DNA from: Butyrivibrio sp. | GTDB taxonomy: Bacteria; Bacillota; Clostridia; Lachnospirales; Lachnospiraceae | DNA: 57,050 bases | NCBI RefSeq assembly: GCF_017433805.1 | Contig: NZ_JAFRGN010000050.1 | Coordinates: 1-57,050, forward strand | Reading direction: 5' to 3' | Shown: one piece after another, positions 25,872 to 34,071 of the stretch | How positions within the stretch are numbered: the first letter of the stretch is position 1 | Layout of the letters: the number at the start of each line of letters is the position of its first letter | Notes under the pieces: generated by a model | Told to the model about the DNA's origin: nothing | Seen by the model: only the letters and a program-made list of their open reading frames with translations | Databases searched by the model: none | Position numbers and translations under genes: made by a program

Positions 25872-27077
25872 ATGAAGCTTAAACTTGCAGTTTTATTTGG
25901 TGGAAAGAGTACAGAGCATGAGATTTCTATTATCTCTGCTATTCAGGCAATTGGTCATATCAACAGAGACAAGTATGACATCATTCCTGTTTACATTACC
26001 AAGAATAACGATTTTTACGTTGGTGAGGATGTTGATAAGATCGAGGAGTACACACATATTCCAGAGCTTATCAAGAAGAGCACACAGGTTATCTGGGTAA
26101 AAGAGGGTGACAAGGTATCTCTTATGAGATATCCAATGAAGAAGTTCGGCAATAACGTTATTTCTCAGGTTGATATCGCATTCCCTATCGTTCATGGAAC
26201 AAACGTTGAGGATGGAACACTTCAGGGATATCTTGCTACACTTGGACTTCCTGTTGTTGGATGTGACGTTCTCTCATCAGCAGTTGGTATGAACAAGTAC
26301 GTTATGAAGACAGTACTCAAGGACAACGGTATTCCAGTTCTTGACTGCAAGTGCTATACATGGAAGGACTACGAGGATGTCAACCTTCTTGTTGAGAAGA
26401 TCGAGAAGTCTTTTGAATATCCAGTAATCATCAAGCCTCTTAACCTTGGTTCCAGTATCGGTATCAAGAAGGCAGGCGACAGAGAGGCTCTTATTGAGGC
26501 TCTTGATCTTGGCTTTGAGTTCTCCAAGAAGATCCTTGTTGAGCCAGCTATTTCTGACCTCAAGGAGATTAACTGTTCAGTTATTGGTGACTACGAGGAA
26601 GCTAAGGCTTCTGAGTGTGAGGAGCCAGTTAACTCTGACGATATCCTCAGCTTTGAAGATAAGTACATTGGCGGCGCTAAGGGTGGTGCCAAGGGAGCTA
26701 AGACTGGTGGTAGCAAGGGAATGGCATCTCTAAAGAGAAAGATCCCAGCTGAGATCACTTCTGAGCGCAGAGAAGAGATCAGAACAATGGCAGTTGAGGC
26801 ATTTAAGTGTCTTGGATGTTCTGGTGTTTCCAGAATTGACTTCATGATCGACAAGAAGACAGATAAGGTTTACCTCAACGAGATCAACACTATTCCAGGT
26901 TCACTTTCCTTCTATCTTTGGGAACCACTTGGAGTAAAATATACACAGTTACTTGATGAAATGATCGAACTTGCTCTTAAAGCTGACAGAGAGAGCCACA
27001 AGGTTGTTTATTCCTTCGAGACAAACGTTTTAGAGGGTGTTCACCTTGGTGGTGGCAGCAAGGGCGCTAAAGGCTGA
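25872..27077 (+). CDS. ddl: D-alanine--D-alanine ligase
   Basis: ATP-grasp ligase of 401 aa that makes the D-Ala-D-Ala dipeptide. FGGKSTEHEISIISA, FPIVHGTNVEDGTLQGYL, KPLNLGSSIGI, SRIDFMIDKKTDKVYLNEINTIPGS and the final Y-S-F-E-T segment are all conserved. An unusual Gly/Lys/Ala-rich run (YIGGAKGGAKGAKTGGSKG, near residue 270) lies in the omega-loop region normally reading EDKYLxxxSKGMxS, and the C-terminus ends in a similar GGGSKGAKG tail. It follows murF closely and ends at a strong terminator. A GAAAGAAGG ribosome site is visible. Confidence 0.95.
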   Translation: MKLKLAVLFGGKSTEHEISIISAIQAIGHINRDKYDIIPVYITKNNDFYVGEDVDKIEEYTHIPELIKKSTQVIWVKEGDKVSLMRYPMKKFGNNVISQVDIAFPIVHGTNVEDGTLQGYLATLGLPVVGCDVLSSAVGMNKYVMKTVLKDNGIPVLDCKCYTWKDYEDVNLLVEKIEKSFEYPVIIKPLNLGSSIGIKKAGDREALIEALDLGFEFSKKILVEPAISDLKEINCSVIGDYEEAKASECEEPVNSDDILSFEDKYIGGAKGGAKGAKTGGSKGMASLKRKIPAEITSERREEIRTMAVEAFKCLGCSGVSRIDFMIDKKTDKVYLNEINTIPGSLSFYLWEPLGVKYTQLLDEMIELALKADRESHKVVYSFETNVLEGVHLGGGSKGAKG

Positions 27078-27085
27078 TAATAAAT

Positions 27086-27122
27086 AAGCGGTATGCATAG
27101 GTGATATGCATACCGCTTTTTG
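27086..27122 (+). terminator. Terminator between ddl and plsC
   Basis: AAGCGGTATGCATA (27086-27099) pairs perfectly with TATGCATACCGCTT (27105-27118), loop GGTGA, followed by a T run. It stands between convergent genes and could also stop transcripts from the plsC side. Confidence 0.92.
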
Positions 27123-27132
27123 TTGTGTTTAA

Positions 27133-27861
27133 TTACTTGGCGTTTTTGATATATGTCTCTTCTACGATCTTCTTAACGTACTGATCGATGTTCTTCTGAT
27201 CTTCCTTAGGAAGCTCAGACATGATAATTGGTTTGCAGTACTCGATAGTAACGTGAGTAGACTTGATAAATGGAAGATGCTTTTCAAAAATCTCATCTGA
27301 GCGATTGATTACAACAGGAACGATTGGACAGTCAGTTTTCTGAGCAATCTTGAAGCTTCCTTTTTTGAATTCACCAAGTGGAAGCTCAGTTTTGTTCCTG
27401 GTTCCTTCTGGATAGATGAAGATTGAGATACCATTTTTAACCTTATCGATAGCTGTGAGGATCATCTCCATACCCTTGCGGATGTCGCTTCTATCAAGGA
27501 AAAGACAATCCATATAGATCATCCAGATGTTGAGAAGCGGAACGCGGAGAATTTCTTTTTTAGCAATAAAACCTGTAGGCCTTGGAACTCTGGGGTAAGC
27601 AATAACTATATCAAAGATACTGCGGTGGTTACCAACGTAGAGAACAGCTTTGTCTTTTGGGACATTCTCTTCGCCGATGACAGTTCTTTTAACACCGCTG
27701 AGGAATAAAACTACGTTAAAGGCCCAGCTGACAATTGCCAGTGAAACGGTCTTCTTGGCCCAGGGATTAAACTTGCCTACGATCAGCAGAACACCCTGGA
27801 TAGGGAGACTTAGTATCAAAAAAATCGCTACAAATAAAACTGCGAAAATGGAACGAATCAT
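27133..27861 (-). CDS. plsC: 1-acyl-sn-glycerol-3-phosphate acyltransferase
   Basis: Phospholipid synthesis enzyme of 242 aa that acylates lysophosphatidic acid at the membrane. Motif I is NHRSIFD (HX4D) near residue 79, motif II region FIAKKEIL, motif III FIYPEGTRNK and motif IV IVPVVINRS. Two hydrophobic segments at the N-terminus (SIFAVLFVAIFLILSLPIQG and the following helix) anchor it. It is divergent from pyrC, and a GAGG ribosome site is visible upstream. The 124-base gap to pyrC carries A/T-rich sequence with a TATGAT box but no good partner box. Confidence 0.93.
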   Translation of the reverse strand: MIRSIFAVLFVAIFLILSLPIQGVLLIVGKFNPWAKKTVSLAIVSWAFNVVLFLSGVKRTVIGEENVPKDKAVLYVGNHRSIFDIVIAYPRVPRPTGFIAKKEILRVPLLNIWMIYMDCLFLDRSDIRKGMEMILTAIDKVKNGISIFIYPEGTRNKTELPLGEFKKGSFKIAQKTDCPIVPVVINRSDEIFEKHLPFIKSTHVTIEYCKPIIMSELPKEDQKNIDQYVKKIVEETYIKNAK

Positions 27862-27985
27862 AAATAAATGCCTCTTTTCTAAAATCTAAAAAAATACCTC
27901 ATATATTTTCTCATGGTTAGCCCAAAAATGGAATAGATATGATAAAGTAAATGAGAATCAAGAAAAAGTGGCAGTGGAGGAGACT

Positions 27986-29308
27986 ATGATCTTAATTAAG
28001 AACGGAACATTGCTAGATCCTGCAAGCGGAAGAAGCGGCTTGTTTGATATTCTGATAGACGAGGAGCAGATTGCCAGAATCGGAGCCTGTGGAAGTCTGG
28101 ATGATATGGCCAAAGAGTACCTTTCAATGAAGCTTATGGAGGATCCGACTCTCACTGGAGGGGAGCTCACTGAGATCGATGCTTCAGGATGCATCGTAGC
28201 TCCAGGTCTTGTGGATTGCCACGTTCATTTCAGAGATCCCGGATTTACTTATAAAGAAGATATTACAACCGGCGCCAAGGCAGCAGCCAAGGGCGGTTTT
28301 ACTACAGTTGTCATGATGGGCAATACAGAGCCTCACATGGATAATGTAGATACAATTAAGGATGTGCTGGCAAGGGGTGCAGAGACAGGAATCAAGGTCC
28401 TGACCTGCGGAAATGTCACCAGGGATATGGTTGGAAAAGAGCTTGTGGATATGGATGCGCTTATGGCAGCTGGAGCAGTTCTTTTTACTGACGATGGAAA
28501 ACCTATAACAGATGCAGGTCTCATGGAGAAGGCGTGTGTCGAGGCTGCAAAGCGAGGCATGATCATAAGCCTTCACGAGGAAGATCCTTCCTTTATCAAG
28601 GAAAATGGAATAAATGCAGGTGAAGTTGCAGAAAAGCTCGGACTTTCCGGTTCACCAAGAGATGCTGAGATAGCAATGGTGAAGAGAGACATAGAGATTG
28701 CAGAGAAGACCGGCGCTGAGATAGTTGTGCAGCACATCAGCGCAGCTGAGTCTGTAGACATGATCAGAGAGGCCAGAGCCCGCGGAGTCAAGGTTCATGC
28801 GGAAGCTACTCCTCATCACTTTACCCTCACTGAGGACGCAGTGCTTAAGTATGGCTCACTTGCCAAGATGAATCCACCTCTCAGACTTGAGAGTGACAGA
28901 CAGGCCATTATCGCAGGCCTTAAGGATGGCACGATCGACATGATCGCTACTGATCACGCGCCTCACTCAAGAGAAGAGAAGCAAAAAGAATTAAGTCAGG
29001 CTCCAAGCGGCATTACAGGACTTGAGACATCACTTTCACTTGGAATAAGGGAACTTGTAAACACTGGAATGCTCACCATGGGAGAGCTTATATACAGAAT
29101 GAGCACAGGGCCGGCGAGAGTGTATGGCCTTGATGCAGGAGAGATCAGGGAAGGCGGAGCAGCTGATCTTGTGATATTCAGTCCATCAGAGGAATGGAGC
29201 TTTGTTCAGAGCGTGTCCAAGTCATCCAACACACCGTTCCTTGGTCAGAGGATGCCTGGCAAGATCTACGCAACGATCTGTAACGGAAAAGTGGTATATA
29301 GCGCCTGA
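27986..29308 (+). CDS. pyrC: Dihydroorotase
   Basis: Third step of pyrimidine synthesis: cyclises carbamoyl aspartate to dihydroorotate. This is the class I form (about 440 aa). Zinc ligands appear in DCHVHFRDPGF, later QHISAAESV and EATPHHFTL, and the catalytic aspartate in IATDHAPHSREEK. The ATG at 27986 has GGAGG five bases upstream; a GTG at 27968 is less likely. An unusual acidic insertion (SLDDMAKEYLSMKLMEDPTL) lengthens the N-terminal beta domain. pyrK and pyrD follow, so this is the pathway cluster. Confidence 0.95.
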   Translation: MILIKNGTLLDPASGRSGLFDILIDEEQIARIGACGSLDDMAKEYLSMKLMEDPTLTGGELTEIDASGCIVAPGLVDCHVHFRDPGFTYKEDITTGAKAAAKGGFTTVVMMGNTEPHMDNVDTIKDVLARGAETGIKVLTCGNVTRDMVGKELVDMDALMAAGAVLFTDDGKPITDAGLMEKACVEAAKRGMIISLHEEDPSFIKENGINAGEVAEKLGLSGSPRDAEIAMVKRDIEIAEKTGAEIVVQHISAAESVDMIREARARGVKVHAEATPHHFTLTEDAVLKYGSLAKMNPPLRLESDRQAIIAGLKDGTIDMIATDHAPHSREEKQKELSQAPSGITGLETSLSLGIRELVNTGMLTMGELIYRMSTGPARVYGLDAGEIREGGAADLVIFSPSEEWSFVQSVSKSSNTPFLGQRMPGKIYATICNGKVVYSA

Positions 29309-29371
29309 GAAATTTAGATATCGTTATGTTTAATATGGCAGTAGATAATAGATAAATTGAGGAGCATAGGA

Positions 29372-30169
29372 ATGGGAAAAAAGAAAAAGACAGAGGCTAA
29401 AGTACTAAGCCAGGCAATTCTTGCAGAGGGAATCTATGATCTGTGGCTTGAGACAGACCTTGCCATGGATGCACATCCTGGCCAGTTTGTGGGAGTTTAT
29501 CCGACTAACAAATCAACTCTTTTGCCAAGACCGATCAGTATCTGCGAGGTTGACAGAGACAGATCCGCCATCAGGCTGGTGTACAGAGTTGTTGGATCCG
29601 GAACAGCAGAATTTGCGCTGTATCAGCCTGGGGATTATATGATGATCCTGGGAGTTTTGGGAAATGGCTTCCCACTTACAGAGGCAGCAGGTAAAAAAGT
29701 TGTAGTAATGGGCGGTGGAATCGGCGGTCCTCCACTTCTTCAGACAGCCAAAGAGCTCTCTGGTAAAGGTGATGTGACAGCAGCGTCAGTTACTGCAGTT
29801 ATGGGCTACAGAAATCAGGAGACCTTCCTTGCAGATGACTTTAGAAAGTATTCAGAGCTTGTCATTGCTACAGAAGATGGCAGCGTTGGAACTAAGGGTA
29901 ATGTCATCGATGCAATGAGGCAGCAGAACGTAGAGTGCGACGTTATCATGGCCTGCGGACCAATGCCTATGCTCAGAGCAATTAAGGCCTATGCACAGGA
30001 GAAGGGAATTAAGGCATATATCTCACTTGAAGAGAGAATGGCCTGCGGAGTTGGCGCTTGTCTTGGCTGTGTCTGCAAGACCAAAGAGGTAGATCACCAC
30101 TCATACGTGCATAATACTCGAATCTGTACAGATGGACCAGTTTTTGATGCAGAGGAGGTAGAGATCTGA
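29372..30169 (+). CDS. pyrK: Dihydroorotate dehydrogenase B, electron transfer subunit
   Basis: FAD/[2Fe-2S] subunit (265 aa) that passes electrons from dihydroorotate to NAD. The FAD-binding RPISICEVD segment, the NAD-domain glycine loop VMGGGIGGPPLL and the C-terminal iron-sulfur cysteines (CGVGACLGCVCK, then ICTDGPVF) are all present. The ATG at 29372 has GAGGAG upstream at normal spacing; a TTG at 29357 is rejected. It overlaps the pyrD start by one base (TGATG), so the two subunits are translationally coupled. Confidence 0.95.
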   Translation: MGKKKKTEAKVLSQAILAEGIYDLWLETDLAMDAHPGQFVGVYPTNKSTLLPRPISICEVDRDRSAIRLVYRVVGSGTAEFALYQPGDYMMILGVLGNGFPLTEAAGKKVVVMGGGIGGPPLLQTAKELSGKGDVTAASVTAVMGYRNQETFLADDFRKYSELVIATEDGSVGTKGNVIDAMRQQNVECDVIMACGPMPMLRAIKAYAQEKGIKAYISLEERMACGVGACLGCVCKTKEVDHHSYVHNTRICTDGPVFDAEEVEI

Positions 30170-31074
30170 TGAATACACAAGTTGAGATAGCAGGCGTTAA
30201 ATTTAAAAATCCCGTAATGACAGGTTCTGGAACCTTTGGCTCCGGAATGGAATATTCTGATTTTGTTGACCTTAATAAGCTTGGAGCAGTAGTGACCAAG
30301 GGTGTTGCCAATGTGCCATGGCCTGGAAACCCGGTTCCAAGAGTTACAGAAGTATATGGTGGTATGCTCAATGCCATCGGTCTTCAGAATCCTGGAATCG
30401 ATGTTTTTGTAGAAAGAGATCTGGAGTTCCTTAAGAAATATGACACTAAAGTCATTGTTAATGTATGTGGAAAAAGTGTTGAGGACTATCTCGAGGTTGT
30501 AGAAAGACTTGGAAATGAGTCTAGAGTAGATATGCTGGAGATAAATGTCTCCTGTCCTAATGTAAAAGAGGGTGCTATTGCCTTTGGCCAGAACAAGGAT
30601 GCGCTTTTTGACATTACCACAAGGATAAAAAAGGTAGCTAAGCAGCCAGTTATCATGAAGCTTAGTCCAAATGTAACAAGTATTGCCGAGATGGCAAAGG
30701 CTGCAGAGGCAGCAGGTGCTGATGCAATCTCACTTATCAACACCATTACAGGAATGAAGATAGATATCCACAAGAGAAAATTTGCTCTTGCAAATAAGAC
30801 CGGCGGAATGTCAGGCCCTGCGATCAAGCCTGTAGCTGTACGCATGGTATACGAAGCATCTCACGCTGTTAAGATCCCTGTTATTGGAATGGGTGGAATC
30901 GCAAATGGAGATGATGCAATTGAGTTCATTATGGCCGGAGCTACAGCTGTTGCAGTTGGAGCAATGAACTTCCATGACCCATATACTACAGAGAAGGTAG
31001 TAGAGGGAATCGAGAGCTACATGAAGAGATACAATGTAGAAGACATCAATGAACTTAGAGGAATCGTTGAGTAA
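30169..31074 (+). CDS. pyrD: Dihydroorotate dehydrogenase B, catalytic subunit
   Basis: FMN enzyme of 301 aa that oxidises dihydroorotate to orotate. NPVMTGSGTFGSG, LQNPGIDVF, the catalytic-cysteine segment EINVSCPNVKEG, MKLSPNVT, NTITGMKIDI and the phosphate-binding IPVIGMGGIANGDDA are all as in the type 1B family. The cysteine base marks it as class 1. It directly follows pyrK, its partner subunit. A terminator lies about 50 bases downstream. Confidence 0.97.
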   Translation: MNTQVEIAGVKFKNPVMTGSGTFGSGMEYSDFVDLNKLGAVVTKGVANVPWPGNPVPRVTEVYGGMLNAIGLQNPGIDVFVERDLEFLKKYDTKVIVNVCGKSVEDYLEVVERLGNESRVDMLEINVSCPNVKEGAIAFGQNKDALFDITTRIKKVAKQPVIMKLSPNVTSIAEMAKAAEAAGADAISLINTITGMKIDIHKRKFALANKTGGMSGPAIKPVAVRMVYEASHAVKIPVIGMGGIANGDDAIEFIMAGATAVAVGAMNFHDPYTTEKVVEGIESYMKRYNVEDINELRGIVE

Positions 31075-31121
31075 AACTAGACATTAGAATGATGTAGCAT
31101 ATTGAGATGTTCATGAACGAG

Positions 31122-31153
31122 AAAAAGGAAGGGTGGTTAAACCCTTCCTTTTT
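31122..31153. terminator. Bidirectional terminator between pyrD and the convergent gene
   Basis: AAAAAGGAAGGGT pairs with ACCCTTCCTTTTT around a short loop. A on the left and T on the right give a T tract on either strand, which suits the converging genes. Confidence 0.92.
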
Positions 31154-31167
31154 GATTACTAGCAACC

Positions 31168-31791
31168 TTATTCAGTTACTGTCTTCCCTGTCAGCTCATC
31201 GAATCCCTTCATAACTGCTGCATAGGTCTGCTGAGATATTTCTGGGAGATTTCCTCCCCAGGTCTTTTCTGCCTGAGCAAACCCCTTTTCGAAGGCGCCT
31301 CTCATTTTTTCGAGCTTGTCAGGATCGTCTCCGGCGAGGGCTTTAGCAAAGTCGAGGATACGTTCCGAGGTCTGTTTAACGCCCCAGTATCCGTCCTCTG
31401 CTATATCTTCCTGAGCCTGAGCCTTTGTGGCTGCATCAACAGTAAAATCACCCTTTGCAAGGAAACTCCAAATGGAGTCTTCTGAATTGTCAGAGTTTGC
31501 AATTCCGTAGCTCTTAGCCTGCTTGCCCATCATCTTCTGAACGATGTCAAGGAGCTGTTGCTGGCGGATTTCATCATCTGCCTTCAGCTGCTGGATGATT
31601 TTGGTTCTGTCCGCTTCTTTTGAGGAAACAGATGAGGTCTTTTCGTCTGATTTCTCATAAACGGCGGCAGCCTCCTGCCTTACCTTTACCTCATCGTCTT
31701 TCTTTTTTTCTTCAACAGAATTTGGATTGACGGTTGAAGCATAGGTGGTAGCGATGTTGTTAGTAACCTCGGTAACTCCGTTTACGCCCAT
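31168..31791 (-). CDS. Uncharacterised protein, predicted flagellar (sigma-28) regulon member
   Basis: Protein of 207 aa with no recognised domain. It has a Thr/Ser/Asn-rich start (MGVNGVTEVTNNIATTY), a charged Lys/Glu-rich region to about residue 70 with coiled-coil character, and a conserved-looking C-terminal half (SIWSFLAKGDFTVD, AQEDIAEDGYWGVKQTSERI, GNLPEISQQTYAAVMKGFD). There is no signal peptide or membrane helix. The ATG at 31791 has AAGGAG six bases before it; the longer open frame is rejected. A perfect sigma-28 promoter lies about 60 bases upstream, which implies expression with late flagellar or chemotaxis genes. I half-recognise similar proteins in motile Lachnospiraceae but cannot name a function. 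Confidence 0.8.
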   Translation of the reverse strand: MGVNGVTEVTNNIATTYASTVNPNSVEEKKKDDEVKVRQEAAAVYEKSDEKTSSVSSKEADRTKIIQQLKADDEIRQQQLLDIVQKMMGKQAKSYGIANSDNSEDSIWSFLAKGDFTVDAATKAQAQEDIAEDGYWGVKQTSERILDFAKALAGDDPDKLEKMRGAFEKGFAQAEKTWGGNLPEISQQTYAAVMKGFDELTGKTVTE

Positions 31792-31859
31792 ATAGAACTC
31801 CTTTTCCGCGACGGTTAATAAAACTCGCTTGAAACGAAACAATAGTTTACCTAATCCCC

Positions 31860-31886
31860 TTATCGGCATTTTTTCAAAAAACTTTA
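31860..31886 (-). promoter_or_regulatory. Sigma-28 (SigD/FliA) promoter, full consensus
   Basis: On the minus strand TAAAGTTT (31886-31879), 11 bases, GCCGATAA (31867-31860). This equals the enterobacterial FliA consensus in both boxes and spacing. Start would be near 31852, giving a leader of about 60 bases before the ATG at 31791. Confidence 0.88.
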
Positions 31887-32028
31887 GAGGTAAATCAAAA
31901 ATTTTTTAATTTTTTTGGATTTTTTTTCTTGAGTTTGATGTTTGCTGGTGAGAAGATGTAAGGGAATTGATATGGTAGCGTGGTTGCGCGCTTTGCCATA
32001 CACAATATTACTGGAGACGTGATTAAAT

Positions 32029-32895
32029 ATGAAGATAGAGAGACTAGCATACGGCAAAATCAATCTGGGACTGGATGTAACAGGTAGAAGAGACGATGGA
32101 TACCACATTGTACGCATGATCATGCAGAATGTGGATATATATGACACACTTACTTTTGAGGATAACGAGACTGGAGAAATAGTTCTTACAGCATCTTCCG
32201 ACAAGATTCCTACAGACGGATCCAACCTTATCTGTAAGGTTGCCAGACAGCTTCAGGAGGAATACGGCGTAACTAAGGGCGCTAATATCCATCTGGTTAA
32301 AAGAATCCCTGTAGCAGCTGGAATGGCTGGCGGAAGCACAGACGGAGCTGCAGCCTACGTGGCTCTCAATGAGCTGTGGGGTCTTGGACTTGATAAAAAG
32401 AGACTTTGCGAACTGGCAGTTAAGCTGGGAGCAGATATTCCCTACTGTATCATGGGTGGAACAGCTCTTGCAGAGGGAATTGGAGAAGAACTTACAACAA
32501 TTTCTGATATGCCAGCATGTAATATAGTTGTGGCTAAGCCTAATATCGATGTTTCAACAGGCTGGGTTTACAAGGAACTTGATAGCAAAGAGATAGAAAG
32601 TCACCCAGATATCGATGGAATCAGAAAAGCTATAGAAGCTGGCGACCTTAAGGGAATGTGTGACCTTATTGGCAACGTTCTTGAGCCGGTTACTGCTTCT
32701 AAATATGAAGAGATTGGCAAGCTGGAAGCTCTTTTAACAGAGGCTGGTGCAATTGGGGCATTCATGACAGGTAGTGGCCCTACTGTATTTGGAATATTTG
32801 ATGATGCTGGTCTTGCTAAAAAAGGCTATGACAGCCTTTGCAAGAGCGGAATGGAGTTGCAGGTCTTCCTGTCAGGACCTATCAATCCAAACTAG
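32029..32895 (+). CDS. ispE: 4-diphosphocytidyl-2-C-methyl-D-erythritol kinase
   Basis: GHMP kinase of 288 aa in the MEP isoprenoid pathway. The start AYGKINLGLDVTGRRDDGYH contains the substrate-site lysine, the ATP loop is PVAAGMAGGSTDGAA near residue 95, and GAFMTGSGPTVFG is the third GHMP motif. All are as expected. It is followed after nine bases by a DUF1934 gene. The upstream 159 bases also contain the minus-strand sigma-28 promoter; no clear plus-strand promoter was found there. Confidence 0.95.
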   Translation: MKIERLAYGKINLGLDVTGRRDDGYHIVRMIMQNVDIYDTLTFEDNETGEIVLTASSDKIPTDGSNLICKVARQLQEEYGVTKGANIHLVKRIPVAAGMAGGSTDGAAAYVALNELWGLGLDKKRLCELAVKLGADIPYCIMGGTALAEGIGEELTTISDMPACNIVVAKPNIDVSTGWVYKELDSKEIESHPDIDGIRKAIEAGDLKGMCDLIGNVLEPVTASKYEEIGKLEALLTEAGAIGAFMTGSGPTVFGIFDDAGLAKKGYDSLCKSGMELQVFLSGPINPN

Positions 32896-32904
32896 GAGAA
32901 TATT

Positions 32905-33357
32905 ATGAGAAAAACTGTAGACGTGAATGTAACAGGAATACATTCAAGACCTGGTGAACCTACAGAGAAGATAACCACCAGTTCAAATGGAATATATCAG
33001 GATATGGAAGATGGCAGACGCCTTGTGGAGTACGATGAGGAACAGGACGCCGGAAACGGAGTAGTCAGGGTTCATAACAAGGTGTACATTTCTTCTGATG
33101 GCAAGAGCATGGAGATTTTCAGGGGCGGAGAGACTGAGAACAGACTCGCTTTTGGAGAAGAGATGGAGTATGACACGCAGTACAATACTCCTTATGGCTC
33201 CATGACCATGAAGGTTGTGACAAAAAGCTTTGATTTTAATACCAGTCATCAGGAAGATGACATGAAGGTAATTGCTGAATATGCCCTGGAAATGGAGGGG
33301 CAGGTACTGTCAGATTCGATGATTATCATAGAAGTAAAAAAAGCTGAGGCAAGATAA
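32905..33357 (+). CDS. DUF1934 (YwiB-like) small beta-barrel protein
   Basis: Protein of 150 aa matching the DUF1934 pattern: alternating beta strands with GIYQDMEDGRRLVEYDEEQD, an MEIFRGGETENRLAF turn, YNTPYGSMTMKVVTKSFDF and a final IAEYALEMEGQVLSD hairpin, giving a calycin-like barrel. No enzymatic function is known for the family. It is transcribed with ispE (nine-base gap). The terminator stem begins inside its last codons. Confidence 0.82.
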   Translation: MRKTVDVNVTGIHSRPGEPTEKITTSSNGIYQDMEDGRRLVEYDEEQDAGNGVVRVHNKVYISSDGKSMEIFRGGETENRLAFGEEMEYDTQYNTPYGSMTMKVVTKSFDFNTSHQEDDMKVIAEYALEMEGQVLSDSMIIIEVKKAEAR

Positions 33358-33368
33358 CCTGCCTCAGC
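33343..33368. terminator. Hairpin overlapping the DUF1934 stop codon
   Basis: GCTGAGGCA (33343-33351) and TGCCTCAGC (33360-33368) form nine perfect pairs, followed by ATTTCTATTAT. It stands between convergent genes; the T tract is interrupted, so termination may be partial. Confidence 0.7.
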
Positions 33369-33387
33369 ATTTCTATTATACTCTGAA

Positions 33388-33864
33388 TTATTTAACCATC
33401 TTAGCGCCGGCTTTTTCCTGAGCCTTAGCAACGAGATCCTTGAAGAAGCCTTTCTTTTTCTGCTCTGGTGCAGCAGTCTTGCCGTGAAGACCCTTAACCT
33501 CTGTTACATAAATACCACTTACAGATGCCTTAACCTCTTTCTTGGTAGGTACGTTGTCGAAAATCTTCTCATCACAGATGAGGCTCATTACTCTGTTACC
33601 AACTCTAACCTTAAGAATTGGAAGCTTGGATCTGCGAAGAAGCTTGGGTGTCTGATCGATAACTGCCTGTGGAAGGCCTGCTTCATTAAGCTTCATTCTC
33701 TTTTTATCGATGATAAGCATTGTAACAGTCTGCTTCATTGCATCAAGCTGAACCTGCTGTTCTTCCTGCTTCTTCTGTGCTCTTTTACCAAAGAAATAAA
33801 GTGCAACAATTGCAGCTACAAGGATAACTGCAATGACAATAGCTACGATAGCTCCAGTACTCAA
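33388..33864 (-). CDS. Membrane-anchored protein of unknown function
   Basis: Protein of 158 aa with a single N-terminal membrane helix (AIVAIVIAVILVAAIVALYF), then a basic and glutamine-rich helix (KKQEEQQVQLDAMKQ) and a cytoplasmic domain with LLRRSKLPILKVRVGNRVMSLICDE. The C-terminus is lysine-rich. I do not recognise the family; the layout recalls YajC-like anchored proteins, but the sequence does not match. The start is taken as TTG at 33864 because GGAGG lies eight bases before it; the TTG at 33879 overlaps that site. The 207-base gap to the next gene contains an A/T-rich stretch and no confident promoter. Confidence 0.65.
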   Translation of the reverse strand: MSTGAIVAIVIAVILVAAIVALYFFGKRAQKKQEEQQVQLDAMKQTVTMLIIDKKRMKLNEAGLPQAVIDQTPKLLRRSKLPILKVRVGNRVMSLICDEKIFDNVPTKKEVKASVSGIYVTEVKGLHGKTAAPEQKKKGFFKDLVAKAQEKAGAKMVK

Positions 33865-34071
33865 AACTAAATCCTCCAATATCTAACAAACTAATCTGAT
33901 GGCCATAATCTACTGAAATTCATCTTGGCCTACGTAGAGAATATTGTAGCATTGTTTACCTCGTAAGGCAAATAAAATACTTTAATATAAAGAAAATGTG
34001 TGGTAGTATAAGGAATATTGTTTTTACTATGGAAACAGTATACATTTTTTTAGTTTTTAAGGAGAGGTATT

